A stretch of 64,000 nucleotides of DNA. Origin: Roseobacter ponti (GTDB lineage: Bacteria > Pseudomonadota > Alphaproteobacteria > Rhodobacterales > Rhodobacteraceae). Under the pieces are notes generated by a model that searched no databases, was not told the DNA's origin, and was given only the letters and a program-made list of their open reading frames with translations. Position numbers and translations under genes: made by a program. The DNA is taken from NCBI RefSeq assembly GCF_012932215.1, contig NZ_CP048788.1:186001-250000 (forward strand), read 5' to 3'. Of this stretch, positions 45,652 to 53,343 are shown piece after piece (positions within the stretch are counted from its first letter, which is position 1; each line of letters opens with the position of its first letter).

Positions 45652-46629
45652 GTGGAACAGATACTGACACTTGCGGGCAACAACCTGCTGTCGCCGATCA
45701 TTCTGTCCTTTGCCCTGGGTGTGGCGGCGTCGCTTGCCCGCTCAGACCTGAGTGTGCCCGAGGCGGCGGCCAAGGCTCTGTCGATTTATCTGCTGTTTGC
45801 CATCGGGTTCAAAGGCGGGGTCAGCGTGGCCGCCCATGGCATTGACGTCAAACTCGGGCTCTCGCTGCTGGCCGGGGTCATCCTGTCTGCGGTGCTGCCG
45901 CTCGTGGCCTTCGCGCTGCTGAATGTGATCACCGGCCTGAGCCGTCTTGATGCGGCTGCCGTCGCGGCGCATTACGGCTCTATCTCAATCGTCACATTTG
46001 TCGCTGCGACCTCGGTGCTGGAAAGCAGCGGGATCGCCTCCGAAGGCTATATGGTCGCCGTGGCTGCCGCGATGGAGGCGCCTGCGATCCTGTCTGCGCT
46101 CTGGCTCATTTCACGCGGTGGGGACGGGCGGCGCATGGACAGTGATCTGTGGCGGGAGATCCTGCTCAACGGCTCGATAGTGCTGCTGGTCGGGGCCTTC
46201 CTGATCGGCTGGGTTACCGGAGAGGAGGGGCTGGAAGAGATCTCCAGCTTTATCGTGGCGCCGTTCAAAGGGGTTCTCTGCCTCTTTCTGCTGGATATGG
46301 GTCTGGTGGCGGGGCGCGGGCTGCGCAACGGCGGCGGCGTGCTGCGTCCCGGCGTGCTGGCCTTCGGCGTGCTCATGCCGCTGATCGGCAGTGCGTTCGG
46401 TCTTGGCACCGGTCTGTTGCTGGTGCTCTCGCCGGGTGGCGTGGTGCTGATGATGGTGCTGTCAGCATCGGCCTCTTATATTGCGGTGCCTGCGGCCATG
46501 CGGGTGGCGTTGCCCGAGGCCAACCCGTCGATTTATCTGACCCTGTCGCTCGGGGTCACGTTTCCCTTTAATCTGACCCTTGGCATCCCGCTTTACGTGG
46601 CTGTTGCCACCGCACTTACCGGAGGCTGA
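45652..46629 (+). CDS. sbtA: SbtA-type sodium-dependent bicarbonate permease
   Basis: This 325-residue membrane protein has about ten hydrophobic helices and matches the SbtA family. Markers are ILSFALGVAASLARSDLSVPEAAAKALSIYLLFAIGFKGG near the N-terminus and ALLVLSPGGVVLMMVLSASASYIAVPAAMR-like sequence near the C-terminus. In cyanobacteria SbtA is a high-affinity Na+/HCO3- symporter. The start is a GTG at 45652 with GAGAG before it. The SbtB-like gene follows after 6 bp and its ribosome site (GGAGG) lies inside the end of this gene. Confidence 0.88.
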   Translation: MEQILTLAGNNLLSPIILSFALGVAASLARSDLSVPEAAAKALSIYLLFAIGFKGGVSVAAHGIDVKLGLSLLAGVILSAVLPLVAFALLNVITGLSRLDAAAVAAHYGSISIVTFVAATSVLESSGIASEGYMVAVAAAMEAPAILSALWLISRGGDGRRMDSDLWREILLNGSIVLLVGAFLIGWVTGEEGLEEISSFIVAPFKGVLCLFLLDMGLVAGRGLRNGGGVLRPGVLAFGVLMPLIGSAFGLGTGLLLVLSPGGVVLMMVLSASASYIAVPAAMRVALPEANPSIYLTLSLGVTFPFNLTLGIPLYVAVATALTGG

Positions 46630-46635
46630 CTGACC

Positions 46636-46947
46636 ATGCAGACACATCAGGCCAAACGCGTCGAAATCACCATTGAAGCCATCATGCAGTCGCGCCTGAC
46701 GGACGCTCTGAAAAAAGCGGGTGTGACCGGTTTCACCGTATTGCCGGTCCTCGGCGGATCGGGGCGCTCAGGGGCCTGGACACGATCGGGTGAGATCGGG
46801 CGCGCCGCCGGCATGGTGCAGGTGATCTGCATCATCCGGCCCGAGCGGCTGAACGGATTGCTCGATGCGGCGTTCGCCGTGGTTGAGAAACATATCGGTG
46901 TTGTCTCGGTCGTGGACTGCGAAGTGCTCCGGGCGGAACGATTTTAA
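46636..46947 (+). CDS. sbtB: SbtB-like PII signalling protein
   Basis: This 103-residue protein is a divergent member of the PII superfamily of the SbtB type. It has a beta-alpha-beta start (KRVEITIEAIMQSRLTDALKKAGVTGFTVLPV), a T-loop-like segment (GGSGRSGAWTRSGEIGRA), and a C-terminal strand ending VSVVDCEVLRAERF. The cyanobacterial C-terminal CGPEGC loop is absent. SbtB proteins bind adenine nucleotides, including cAMP, and control SbtA. Position directly after sbtA, with GGAGG 10 bp before the ATG, supports that role here. Confidence 0.82.
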   Translation: MQTHQAKRVEITIEAIMQSRLTDALKKAGVTGFTVLPVLGGSGRSGAWTRSGEIGRAAGMVQVICIIRPERLNGLLDAAFAVVEKHIGVVSVVDCEVLRAERF

Positions 46948-46959
46948 CTTTTTGTAAAC
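46944..46959. promoter_or_regulatory. CtrA-like site, one mismatch
   Basis: TTAA-CTTTTTG-TAAAC matches the CtrA consensus TTAA-N7-TTAAC with one mismatch in the right half. It overlaps the sbtB stop and lies 23 bp before the ribbon-helix-helix-like gene. Confidence 0.4.
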
Positions 46960-46982
46960 GACGTTTAAGCCAGGGTGCCGGT

Positions 46983-47393
46983 ATGAATAAACGTACCGTT
47001 ACCGTTCAGCTGCCCGATGATCTGGCGCTCGCCGTGCATGACCTTGCAACCGAGCAGGAAGGGACCGTCGGCAAAATCGTCGAAGACCTGCTGACCGCGC
47101 ATCTGGCGGCAAAGAAAGCGCGGCAAAAGACGCGTGATGAACCCGATGAACGTCTGATTTTCGCGCTGCAGAAGCTGCTTTTTCGCGATATGGCCGAAGC
47201 GGTCGACTGGGCTGATCTTGATACCCGGCTGCGCCGGCACGGTTACTTTATGAAAGTGGCCTGGGGCGGGCTGTCGCTGCACACCGAGACGAGCGGGCAT
47301 AAACTGTGTAACACACATGACCTCGGGTTCTCGTATGCCACGTTTTTGCGGCGATTCGGGCCGGGAAAACCCAAAGACCCGCGCCAGGCCTGA
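46983..47393 (+). CDS. ribbon-helix-helix-like protein of unknown function
   Basis: This 136-residue protein starts with a ribbon-helix-helix-like pattern (RTVTVQLPDDLALAVHDLATEQ and GTVGKIVEDLLTAHL, residues 4-42). A basic linker follows, then a C-terminal domain with RLRRHGYFMKVAWGGLSLHTE and LGFSYATFLRRFG. The C-terminal pattern is one I associate with conserved Rhodobacterales proteins, but I cannot name a function. A DNA-binding role is inferred from the N-terminus only. A CtrA-like site lies just upstream. Confidence 0.7.
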   Translation: MNKRTVTVQLPDDLALAVHDLATEQEGTVGKIVEDLLTAHLAAKKARQKTRDEPDERLIFALQKLLFRDMAEAVDWADLDTRLRRHGYFMKVAWGGLSLHTETSGHKLCNTHDLGFSYATFLRRFGPGKPKDPRQA

Positions 47394-47436
47394 GAGACGC
47401 ACGGCGGCTGCCGCCCGCCCCCCCTGTGCGGTCTTT

Positions 47437-48918
47437 TCAGCCGCACATAAGTTTGTCAGGATCCGCGATATGACTGCGGTGTTCCTCGACATAGGCCGCG
47501 ATCCCGGCAAGACAGGACGGCTGTCCGCCAAACCCGGACCAGGGTTTGAAATGCGGAATATGCAGATAAGTGGTGGGATCGCGCTTCAGCAGATTTGCCA
47601 TCACCGCAGCCACAACAAGACCGCCGGCGCCGGTGAGTTTGCCGTGGCCGTGCTCTTTGGCCTCCTGCAGCGCATAGAACCAAAGCGGTGTCTTTTTAAA
47701 CCCCTTCGCCGCAAGCTCCGGCGGCACGTCAACAACGGGCGTGCCCATTTTTGCGGCGACCTGCTGTCCGCTTGCGAGCTGATAGGTGTAACGGTCGCGC
47801 ACCATATTACGCAGCGCCAGATTTCGGGACTGCGCAAGGGTCAGGGTTTCGCCGATATCGCCCAGTTCGATGGTATCATGAACGAAAGGCAGCTCGAAAA
47901 GGGGTGAGCCGAGGCCTGGGCCAACGGGTCGGGCCTTCTGTGCGGTGCCGCCGCTCATGCCAAAGAACATATCCATGTCCATATTGGCCTCAGGCGGACG
48001 CGGGCCAAAGCCTGCCGTAGCGAAAAGACCCAGCGCATCAGCGTCCCGGTTCATCTTGTAATGAAACTGCGTAGTGGCATGGCCAAAGCGGTAACAGGCA
48101 CCGGTGAACTCCACAGGCATGACCGGGGCGTCCCAGCCAAAAAGCGTTTCCTCCATGGCTCGGTCAAGGCAGTCCTTGTCCACGAAATCCTTCATCAGCT
48201 CGTTCCAGACGATCCACTGGTAATGCAGGCGGATAAAACGCCGCACTTCCTGAAAACCGGTCAGCCCGGGCGAAACGTGATCGTGCCAGACCTGCTCACT
48301 GATCCCGTCATGAGCGCAGCCCCTGATATCTCCGGCAGCGCTGCCGCCGTCTTTGATTTTGCTCATCAGGATGTTGTGCAGCTGGATGAAAAGACCCTGC
48401 ACCTGGGCAACAATGACGTTTTCATCGTTGCGCGGATCCCCGATCAGCGCCTTGCCCGCACAGGTGCGCGCCAGATCGAGCGGGTTATCATTGCGCCCGA
48501 ACATCAGCATGTGCTCCTGATCCCCGGCGCCGTACAGGTGCGGCGAGGCCTCGGGGCCCGCGCCGTAGACGCAATCGAGATCAAGGCTCGGCGTACGCAC
48601 ATTGGGGATCGTCGCCGGGTCAATGCGGGTGCCAAGGGCCGAAGTGGCGTCAAGTGTTACGTCATGATCCACGAACTGGCCGAAAAAGGTCATGCCCGCG
48701 TCCGCATCGCCGTCTTCGTTTTCGGTGGCGCGCATGGTTTGAGAAAGATCATCCAGCGCGCTGATCACATCAGCATGGGTAATGTTGTCGATGTGAACCG
48801 GGTTCGGCGGCATCAGCCGGCCCAGTGTCTGCGCAAATGGCTTTGCAGGTCCGGCGCCGTGAAGACAGGTCTTCATCAGCTGATCGAGGCGTGTAAGCCC
48901 GTGGTGCATTCCGGCCAT
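47437..48918 (-). CDS. animal-type haem peroxidase family protein
   Basis: This 493-residue protein belongs to the peroxidase-cyclooxygenase (animal haem peroxidase) superfamily. The distal motif FFGQFVDHDVTLD carries the catalytic His (about residue 79). The proximal-side region reads YRFGHATTQFHYKMN, with a likely haem-ligand His, and QEVRRFIRLHYQWIVWNELM holds the catalytic Arg/Glu area. No signal peptide is visible. AGGAG stands 7 bp before the ATG at 48918. Bacterial members oxidise halides, thiocyanate or organic substrates; the reaction here is unknown. It has no obvious partner. Confidence 0.88.
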   Translation of the reverse strand: MAGMHHGLTRLDQLMKTCLHGAGPAKPFAQTLGRLMPPNPVHIDNITHADVISALDDLSQTMRATENEDGDADAGMTFFGQFVDHDVTLDATSALGTRIDPATIPNVRTPSLDLDCVYGAGPEASPHLYGAGDQEHMLMFGRNDNPLDLARTCAGKALIGDPRNDENVIVAQVQGLFIQLHNILMSKIKDGGSAAGDIRGCAHDGISEQVWHDHVSPGLTGFQEVRRFIRLHYQWIVWNELMKDFVDKDCLDRAMEETLFGWDAPVMPVEFTGACYRFGHATTQFHYKMNRDADALGLFATAGFGPRPPEANMDMDMFFGMSGGTAQKARPVGPGLGSPLFELPFVHDTIELGDIGETLTLAQSRNLALRNMVRDRYTYQLASGQQVAAKMGTPVVDVPPELAAKGFKKTPLWFYALQEAKEHGHGKLTGAGGLVVAAVMANLLKRDPTTYLHIPHFKPWSGFGGQPSCLAGIAAYVEEHRSHIADPDKLMCG

Positions 48919-49343
48919 AATTGGTCTCCTGAAGTAATTGTTAAAAAAAGCCCCGGACCACTCAAAACTGTCCGCGGTCATCAGTTGCTTAACAGGAATT
49001 AACCAAATTTTCAACTTCAGCGAGAATGTATGCTATGTCACATCACTACTTTCAGGGGAAATTTTGTGGGAATCAGGACAGTATAGGATGCCACGGCGGG
49101 AGTCCGGAGAGCATTCTCCGAGGTCGCGCGGGATGCTGAAACCCGCATCATGATATTTTTTTACATTCCGGGGCTTTTGTTGAAACCGGGAAATTTCTCA
49201 ACCGCTACAACCCTGTATAGGTGTAATTGCGCCACGCTGTTTCGGATTGCCCGTTAATCTTTTGTTAACTGCCTTATATTTGCCGGTTTCGCACATGACC
49301 CTGGGGAATGTGGCTGGGGGCGCTTTTCAGAGCCGGCCGGATT
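48919..49343. other. AT-richer 425-bp intergenic region between divergent genes
   Basis: This region is visibly richer in A and T than its neighbours. It holds the divergent promoters of the peroxidase gene and the membrane protein at 49344. A hairpin, CGGAGA with TCTCCG around GCAT, lies near 49106-49121, and the CtrA-type box is at 49254. I see no convincing gene or tRNA. Confidence 0.5.
49254..49269. promoter_or_regulatory. perfect CtrA-type box
   Basis: TTAA-TCTTTTG-TTAAC exactly matches the alphaproteobacterial CtrA consensus TTAA-N7-TTAAC. It lies 74 bp before the likely start of the plus-strand membrane protein gene. Confidence 0.65.
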
Positions 49344-50105
49344 ATGGACAAAAATTATTCAGAAGATCAGAAAGCCACGGCATTTGCTGACATTGATGGC
49401 ATGTCTCCGGACACATTCAGTCAGGTCGAACTGACCGAACCGCAGGCCGAACTGAGGCCGCGCAACGACGGACGGGTCAGGAGCTGTTTGCGTAAGATCG
49501 AGCCTGCGGCTCCCGCCCGGCTCGGGGATAATGTAACTGCCGCCGGCGCCGCACGGAAAATGGCTGTGGCGGCAACGATCCCATCGGAGCCTGCGCCCTC
49601 GGAATGCGAGCTCAGAGCGCAAAGGATCCGGGAGCAGATCGGCCCCGAGGCAGCGCAGCGCCTGTCACGGTTGCCCGAAGGCATCGGCATCCTGCAGGGC
49701 AAAAGCTCTGATGTCAGCGAAGAAGAAACCATTGAAGCGATCCGCGGCATTCTCGACGGTCAGGACGAGACCGGGGGCGATATGCCGTTCGCACCGCTGC
49801 ATCCTGAAGCGAATGATATGCCGTCTGACGGCGCGGGAAAAGCTGCTGCGAAATCTGTGCGCGGGCCGTTGTTGCCGCGGGCGGCGTCCTGGCTGCGCAG
49901 AAACCTTATGCTGATTGCCAATGCGGGTCTCTGGACGGTCCTGACGATGATCCTGATCAGCGGCCCGGTGCTTTTGTCGGCATCTGTGCTGCTTGACGGT
50001 GTGTTTTATCTCTTCTGCATCGTCTGCATGCTCAAACCCGAAATCCTGTCCGGGGTCATACGTGATATCATGCGCAGCCTGCGCCGCACGGAACCTGAGG
50101 TCTGA
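49344..50105 (+). CDS. uncharacterised protein with C-terminal membrane hairpin
   Basis: This 253-residue protein has a long acidic, disordered-looking N-terminal part, then a helical region (EEETIEAIRGILDGQ), and a C-terminal pair of membrane segments (LMLIANAGLWTVLTMILISG and LLSASVLLDGVFYLFCIVCML, about residues 185-230). The last residues are basic (RDIMRSLRRTEPEV), so both ends are probably cytoplasmic. No family recognised. An ATG at 49308 is an alternative start with AGGGGAATG-like context. The CtrA-type box upstream suggests cell-cycle or motility-type regulation. Confidence 0.68.
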   Translation: MDKNYSEDQKATAFADIDGMSPDTFSQVELTEPQAELRPRNDGRVRSCLRKIEPAAPARLGDNVTAAGAARKMAVAATIPSEPAPSECELRAQRIREQIGPEAAQRLSRLPEGIGILQGKSSDVSEEETIEAIRGILDGQDETGGDMPFAPLHPEANDMPSDGAGKAAAKSVRGPLLPRAASWLRRNLMLIANAGLWTVLTMILISGPVLLSASVLLDGVFYLFCIVCMLKPEILSGVIRDIMRSLRRTEPEV

Positions 50106-50116
50106 GCTCCCCGCAC

Positions 50117-50147
50117 AAAAAAGCCCGGCATTCGGAGAACGCCGGGC
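50117..50147 (-). terminator. rho-independent terminator of asd
   Basis: On the minus strand, GCCCGGC pairs with GCCGGGC and is followed by six T residues (50117-50122 read in reverse). It lies 24 bp past the asd stop. On the plus strand there is no T run. Confidence 0.82.
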
Positions 50148-50170
50148 CGGAAATTCCGTGACTTTTCTGG

Positions 50171-51193
50171 TCAGCCCTTTTTCAGGACTTCGCGCCCCAG
50201 CAGTTCAGCAATCTGCACCGCGTTGAGCGCGGCCCCTTTGCGCAGATTGTCAGAAACGCACCACAGGTTCAGACCATTGTCGATCGTACTGTCCTGGCGG
50301 ATTCGGCTGATGAAGGTGGCGAAATCGCCGACACATTCGACGGGCGAGACATAACCACCATCCTCGCGCTTATCGATCACCATGACCCCGGGCGCCTCGC
50401 GCAGGATCTCGCGGGCCTCGTCTTCGTCGAGGTGCTCCTCAAATTCAATATTGATCGATTCGGAATGGCCGACAAAAACCGGCACACGCACGCAGGTGGC
50501 CGTGACTTTGATTTTGGGGTCGACGATCTTTTTCGTCTCCACCATCATCTTCCATTCTTCCTTGGTGTCCCCTGAGTCCATAAAGACGTCGATCTGCGGG
50601 ATCACGTTGAAGGCGATCTGTTTCTGGAACTTTCTTGGCGGTTTGTTGTCGGTCGGGTTGTAGATCGATTTGGTCTGATCCCAGAGCTCATCAATACCCT
50701 CTTTGCCGGCACCCGACACCGACTGATAAGTGCTGACCACAACGCGTTTGATGGTCGCGCGGTCGTGCAGCGGTTTAAGCGCCACAACCATCTGCGCGGT
50801 CGAGCAGTTCGGGTTGGCGATGATGTTCTTTCTGGCATAGCCGTGGATCGCTTCGGGGTTTACCTCGGGTACGATCAACGGCACGTCGGCGTCATAGCGG
50901 TAGAGCGACGAGTTATCGATAACCACGCAGCCGGCTTTCGCCGCTTTGGGCGCGTATTGCTTTGTCGCCTCCGATCCCACAGCAAAGAGTGCGATATCCC
51001 AGCCAGTGAAATCAAACGTATCAAGGTCCTTCGTCTTCAGCGTTCTGTCACCAAAGCTGACTTCCGTGCCCAGCGACCTGCGCGAGGCAAGCACTGTGAT
51101 CTCGTCCACCGGGAAGTGGCGTTCGGAAAGAATGTTCAGCATTTCGCGGCCCACATTGCCTGTGGCGCCCGCAACAACGACGCGGTAACCCAT
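50171..51193 (-). CDS. asd: aspartate-semialdehyde dehydrogenase
   Basis: This 340-residue enzyme reduces aspartyl phosphate to aspartate semialdehyde, the branch point for lysine, threonine, methionine and diaminopimelate. The NADP-binding start is VVVAGATGNVGREMLNIL (residues 5-22). The catalytic Cys lies in NPNCSTAQMVVALKPL (about residue 131). The His/substrate region follows (YQSVSGAGKEGIDEL). Length and order are normal. A terminator follows at 50117. Confidence 0.96.
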   Translation of the reverse strand: MGYRVVVAGATGNVGREMLNILSERHFPVDEITVLASRRSLGTEVSFGDRTLKTKDLDTFDFTGWDIALFAVGSEATKQYAPKAAKAGCVVIDNSSLYRYDADVPLIVPEVNPEAIHGYARKNIIANPNCSTAQMVVALKPLHDRATIKRVVVSTYQSVSGAGKEGIDELWDQTKSIYNPTDNKPPRKFQKQIAFNVIPQIDVFMDSGDTKEEWKMMVETKKIVDPKIKVTATCVRVPVFVGHSESINIEFEEHLDEDEAREILREAPGVMVIDKREDGGYVSPVECVGDFATFISRIRQDSTIDNGLNLWCVSDNLRKGAALNAVQIAELLGREVLKKG

Positions 51194-51263
51194 CTGTTTA
51201 ACTCCGGTATGATGTGTGATGGTGCGCGGGTCTTATACCGGTTGGGCTTTGAGGGAAAGGCCC

Positions 51264-52040
51264 TCAGGATACCTCGTTTTTCCATTTTGAAGCACTGTCC
51301 CGCGCCGATGAGAGCAGCAGTTCGATATCGACGGCTGTGGCCACGAAGCGCGCACCGGCTTTAAGGCTGTCGCGGATCATCTTTTCGTCGCTCGTCAGAA
51401 TACCCGCGGGCATGCCGGCGGCGTCGATTTTACGCAGCGTGTCCATGATGGTTTTCTGCACCTCGGGATGGGACATATTGCCGATGTGCCCCATGTCGGC
51501 GGCAAGATCCGCCGGGCCGACAAATACACCGTCGATGCCCTCGATGGTCAGGATCTCATCAAGTGCTGCCAGACCTTTGCGGTTTTCGACCTGGACCAGC
51601 AGACAGATCTCCCTGTCTGCTGTCGCGCCGTAGTTTTCCACCGTGCCGAACCGGGAGGCCCGCGCCAGCGCATAGCCGACGCCACGATCACCGTTCGGCG
51701 GATAGCGGCAGTCACGCACCAGCTGCCGGGCCTGATCTGCGCTTTCAACCATCGGGACAAGGATCGACTGCGCGCCGCTGTCCAGCATCTGTTTAATCAT
51801 CCAGGTCTCGCCCACCGGCACCCTGACCACGGGATGGCTGCCGGAGTTCAGAAGTGCCTGGATCTGGGCGTCTGTAATGGTCACGTCAAAGGGCGCATGT
51901 TCGCCATCGATCAGCAGCCAGTCAAAGCCCGCGTATCCGATGATTTCGGCGGCATAGCCGCTGCGCAGGTCGAGCCAGCAGCCGATAACGGTCTGACCCT
52001 TCTGCAATGCCTCTTTGAATGTGTTGACCGGCGCTGACAC
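51264..52040 (-). CDS. HpcH/HpaI family aldolase
   Basis: This 258-residue protein is a class II pyruvate aldolase of the HpcH/HpaI family. The metal and substrate region is DWLLIDGEHAPFDV (about residues 38-51), the central part is ILVPMVESADQARQLV, and the metal site is VFVGPADLAADMG. It would retro-cleave 4-hydroxy-2-oxo acids to pyruvate and an aldehyde; the substrate is not evident. The start is taken as the GTG at 52040 because GGGAGG precedes it and the N-terminus (SAPVNTFKEAL) fits the family; the upstream ATG extension to 52148 is unlike the family. Confidence 0.88.
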   Translation of the reverse strand: MSAPVNTFKEALQKGQTVIGCWLDLRSGYAAEIIGYAGFDWLLIDGEHAPFDVTITDAQIQALLNSGSHPVVRVPVGETWMIKQMLDSGAQSILVPMVESADQARQLVRDCRYPPNGDRGVGYALARASRFGTVENYGATADREICLLVQVENRKGLAALDEILTIEGIDGVFVGPADLAADMGHIGNMSHPEVQKTIMDTLRKIDAAGMPAGILTSDEKMIRDSLKAGARFVATAVDIELLLSSARDSASKWKNEVS

Positions 52041-52205
52041 GGTGACGACCCTCCCTGGTATTGTGACCTGTAAGCAAGCCTGGTGAGAGCCGCGGGAAAT
52101 TACCAGCGGGAATATTGGTAGCCCGCGGGTTTCACGCATTGCCGGCACGGTGGCGCGCCGGCTTCGAGGGCAGGGCCGGAACTGCGGGGGTTTCGCCGGA
52201 CCTGG

Positions 52206-52910
52206 TCAGATAACTTTGATCACGTCTTTATCGATGGCGAGCATATACCCGCGGCGCGCGATATTCTTGACGAGAAGCTCGGCGACAATCTGATTGCCGA
52301 GGGTATCACGCAGGCGTTTGATCCGGGTGGCCCCTGCTGCCTCTTCACAATCAGCGGCACTGCGCCCCGAAATCACCGCCTCGATCTCGGAGCCGGACAG
52401 CACATCGTCATCCATGCGCGCTTCGGCGAGAACGGACATGGTTTCCATTGCTGCCGCGGTCAGCCGGAAACCCATATTGTTGAGATAGACGGTGTTCTCT
52501 TCGCGGCTGATCAGAAGCGAGCTGACCTGAATGCCGGCCCGCTCGATCTGGGCCATGCGCCGGTTGAAGCTCACAAGCAGCACCAGAAAGACCAGAGCGG
52601 CGATCAGCATGGCCGTGGCAAAGACCAGCAGCACAAAAATCACCAGCCGGTAGCTGGTGAGCGTGTCCGAAAAGGCCGTGCCAGACTGTGCCAGGATCTC
52701 CAGCAGCTTGATCTCGGCCTGATCGGTCAGATTGTTGTTTTCGACAAAGAGCTGCTCGACCCGCGCGTTGAATGCATTGGCATCCGGCAGGGCCCAAAAG
52801 AGCAGAACCGCAGCAATCAGCAGGATCGCCACAATGCCGCTGATACCGAAAATTACAATCCGCCCGCCGGACCGGCGCATGTCAGAAGCGGAGGTAATAG
52901 GGTCCTGCAC
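52206..52910 (-). CDS. membrane protein with C-terminal winged-helix domain
   Basis: This 234-residue protein has two membrane segments (about residues 17-40 and 89-114) around a short periplasmic loop, then a cytoplasmic linker and a C-terminal domain (146-228). That domain resembles an OmpR-type winged helix (GATRIKRLRDTLGNQIVAELLVKNIARRGYML). This is the reverse order of ToxR-type regulators, in which the DNA-binding part is N-terminal. A GTG at 52910, with AAGGA 6 bp before it, is taken as start; this overlaps the preceding gene by 29 bp. ATG 52880 would avoid overlap but lacks a ribosome site. Confidence 0.72.
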   Translation of the reverse strand: MQDPITSASDMRRSGGRIVIFGISGIVAILLIAAVLLFWALPDANAFNARVEQLFVENNNLTDQAEIKLLEILAQSGTAFSDTLTSYRLVIFVLLVFATAMLIAALVFLVLLVSFNRRMAQIERAGIQVSSLLISREENTVYLNNMGFRLTAAAMETMSVLAEARMDDDVLSGSEIEAVISGRSAADCEEAAGATRIKRLRDTLGNQIVAELLVKNIARRGYMLAIDKDVIKVI

Positions 52911-53169
52911 TCTCTTTCCTTTCTGCCAGCCCGCTCTCATCAAAGACAGACACCACATTCAGCAGCGTCCATCCCGAAGCAGACAGTCTGGCACGCAGCT
53001 CGGTCTCAGCGATACCGCTCGCGCATTGCGATACCTCAGCGACACCGTAATGCAGCCGCAGGGGATTGTCCTGTTTGGCCTTATAATCTGCATAACAGGC
53101 GGCCGCTACAGCCACAGGCGCGAGGGCGATACCGGTCGCCAGAACAACAAAGAGTGCAATATGTCTCAT
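52882..53169 (-). CDS. uncharacterised secreted protein
   Basis: This 95-residue protein has a signal peptide (MRHIALFVVLATGIALAPVA). The mature part holds ACYADYKAKQDNPLRLHYGVAEV and ends in ESAGPYYLRF. Two Cys residues could form a disulphide in the periplasm. No family recognised. It overlaps the start of the winged-helix membrane protein and is probably in an operon with it. It is divergent from the secreted protein at 53344. Confidence 0.72.
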   Translation of the reverse strand: MRHIALFVVLATGIALAPVAVAAACYADYKAKQDNPLRLHYGVAEVSQCASGIAETELRARLSASGWTLLNVVSVFDESGLAERKESAGPYYLRF

Positions 53170-53226
53170 GCTGTGATCCTGCGCTTCAATCGCAGGATAT
53201 TCAATAACAAAGGGGGTTTAGCGGAC

Positions 53227-53243
53227 CTGTTATCCGATAACAG
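53227..53243. promoter_or_regulatory. 17-bp perfect palindrome between divergent genes
   Basis: CTGTTATC-C-GATAACAG has perfect 8-bp arms around one base. The core TGTTATCCGATAACA resembles LacI-family (GntR/IdnR-type) operators. It sits 58 bp before the minus-strand start at 53169 and about 100 bp before the plus-strand start at 53344. No LacI-family gene is in the window. Confidence 0.5.
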
Positions 53244-53343
53244 CCGGGCGATATTGCCTGACGCAGGGGGGTGGCCCCAGATTGTTTCCAGAACGCAGGC
53301 AAACTGCGGACTTACGAAACGAATAGCGGGAAGGACCATTCGC

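Noticed and set aside
48989-49003. TTAAC-AGGAA-TTAAC as a second CtrA box near the peroxidase gene.
   Set aside because: The TTAA halves are 6 bp apart instead of 7, so it does not fit the consensus.
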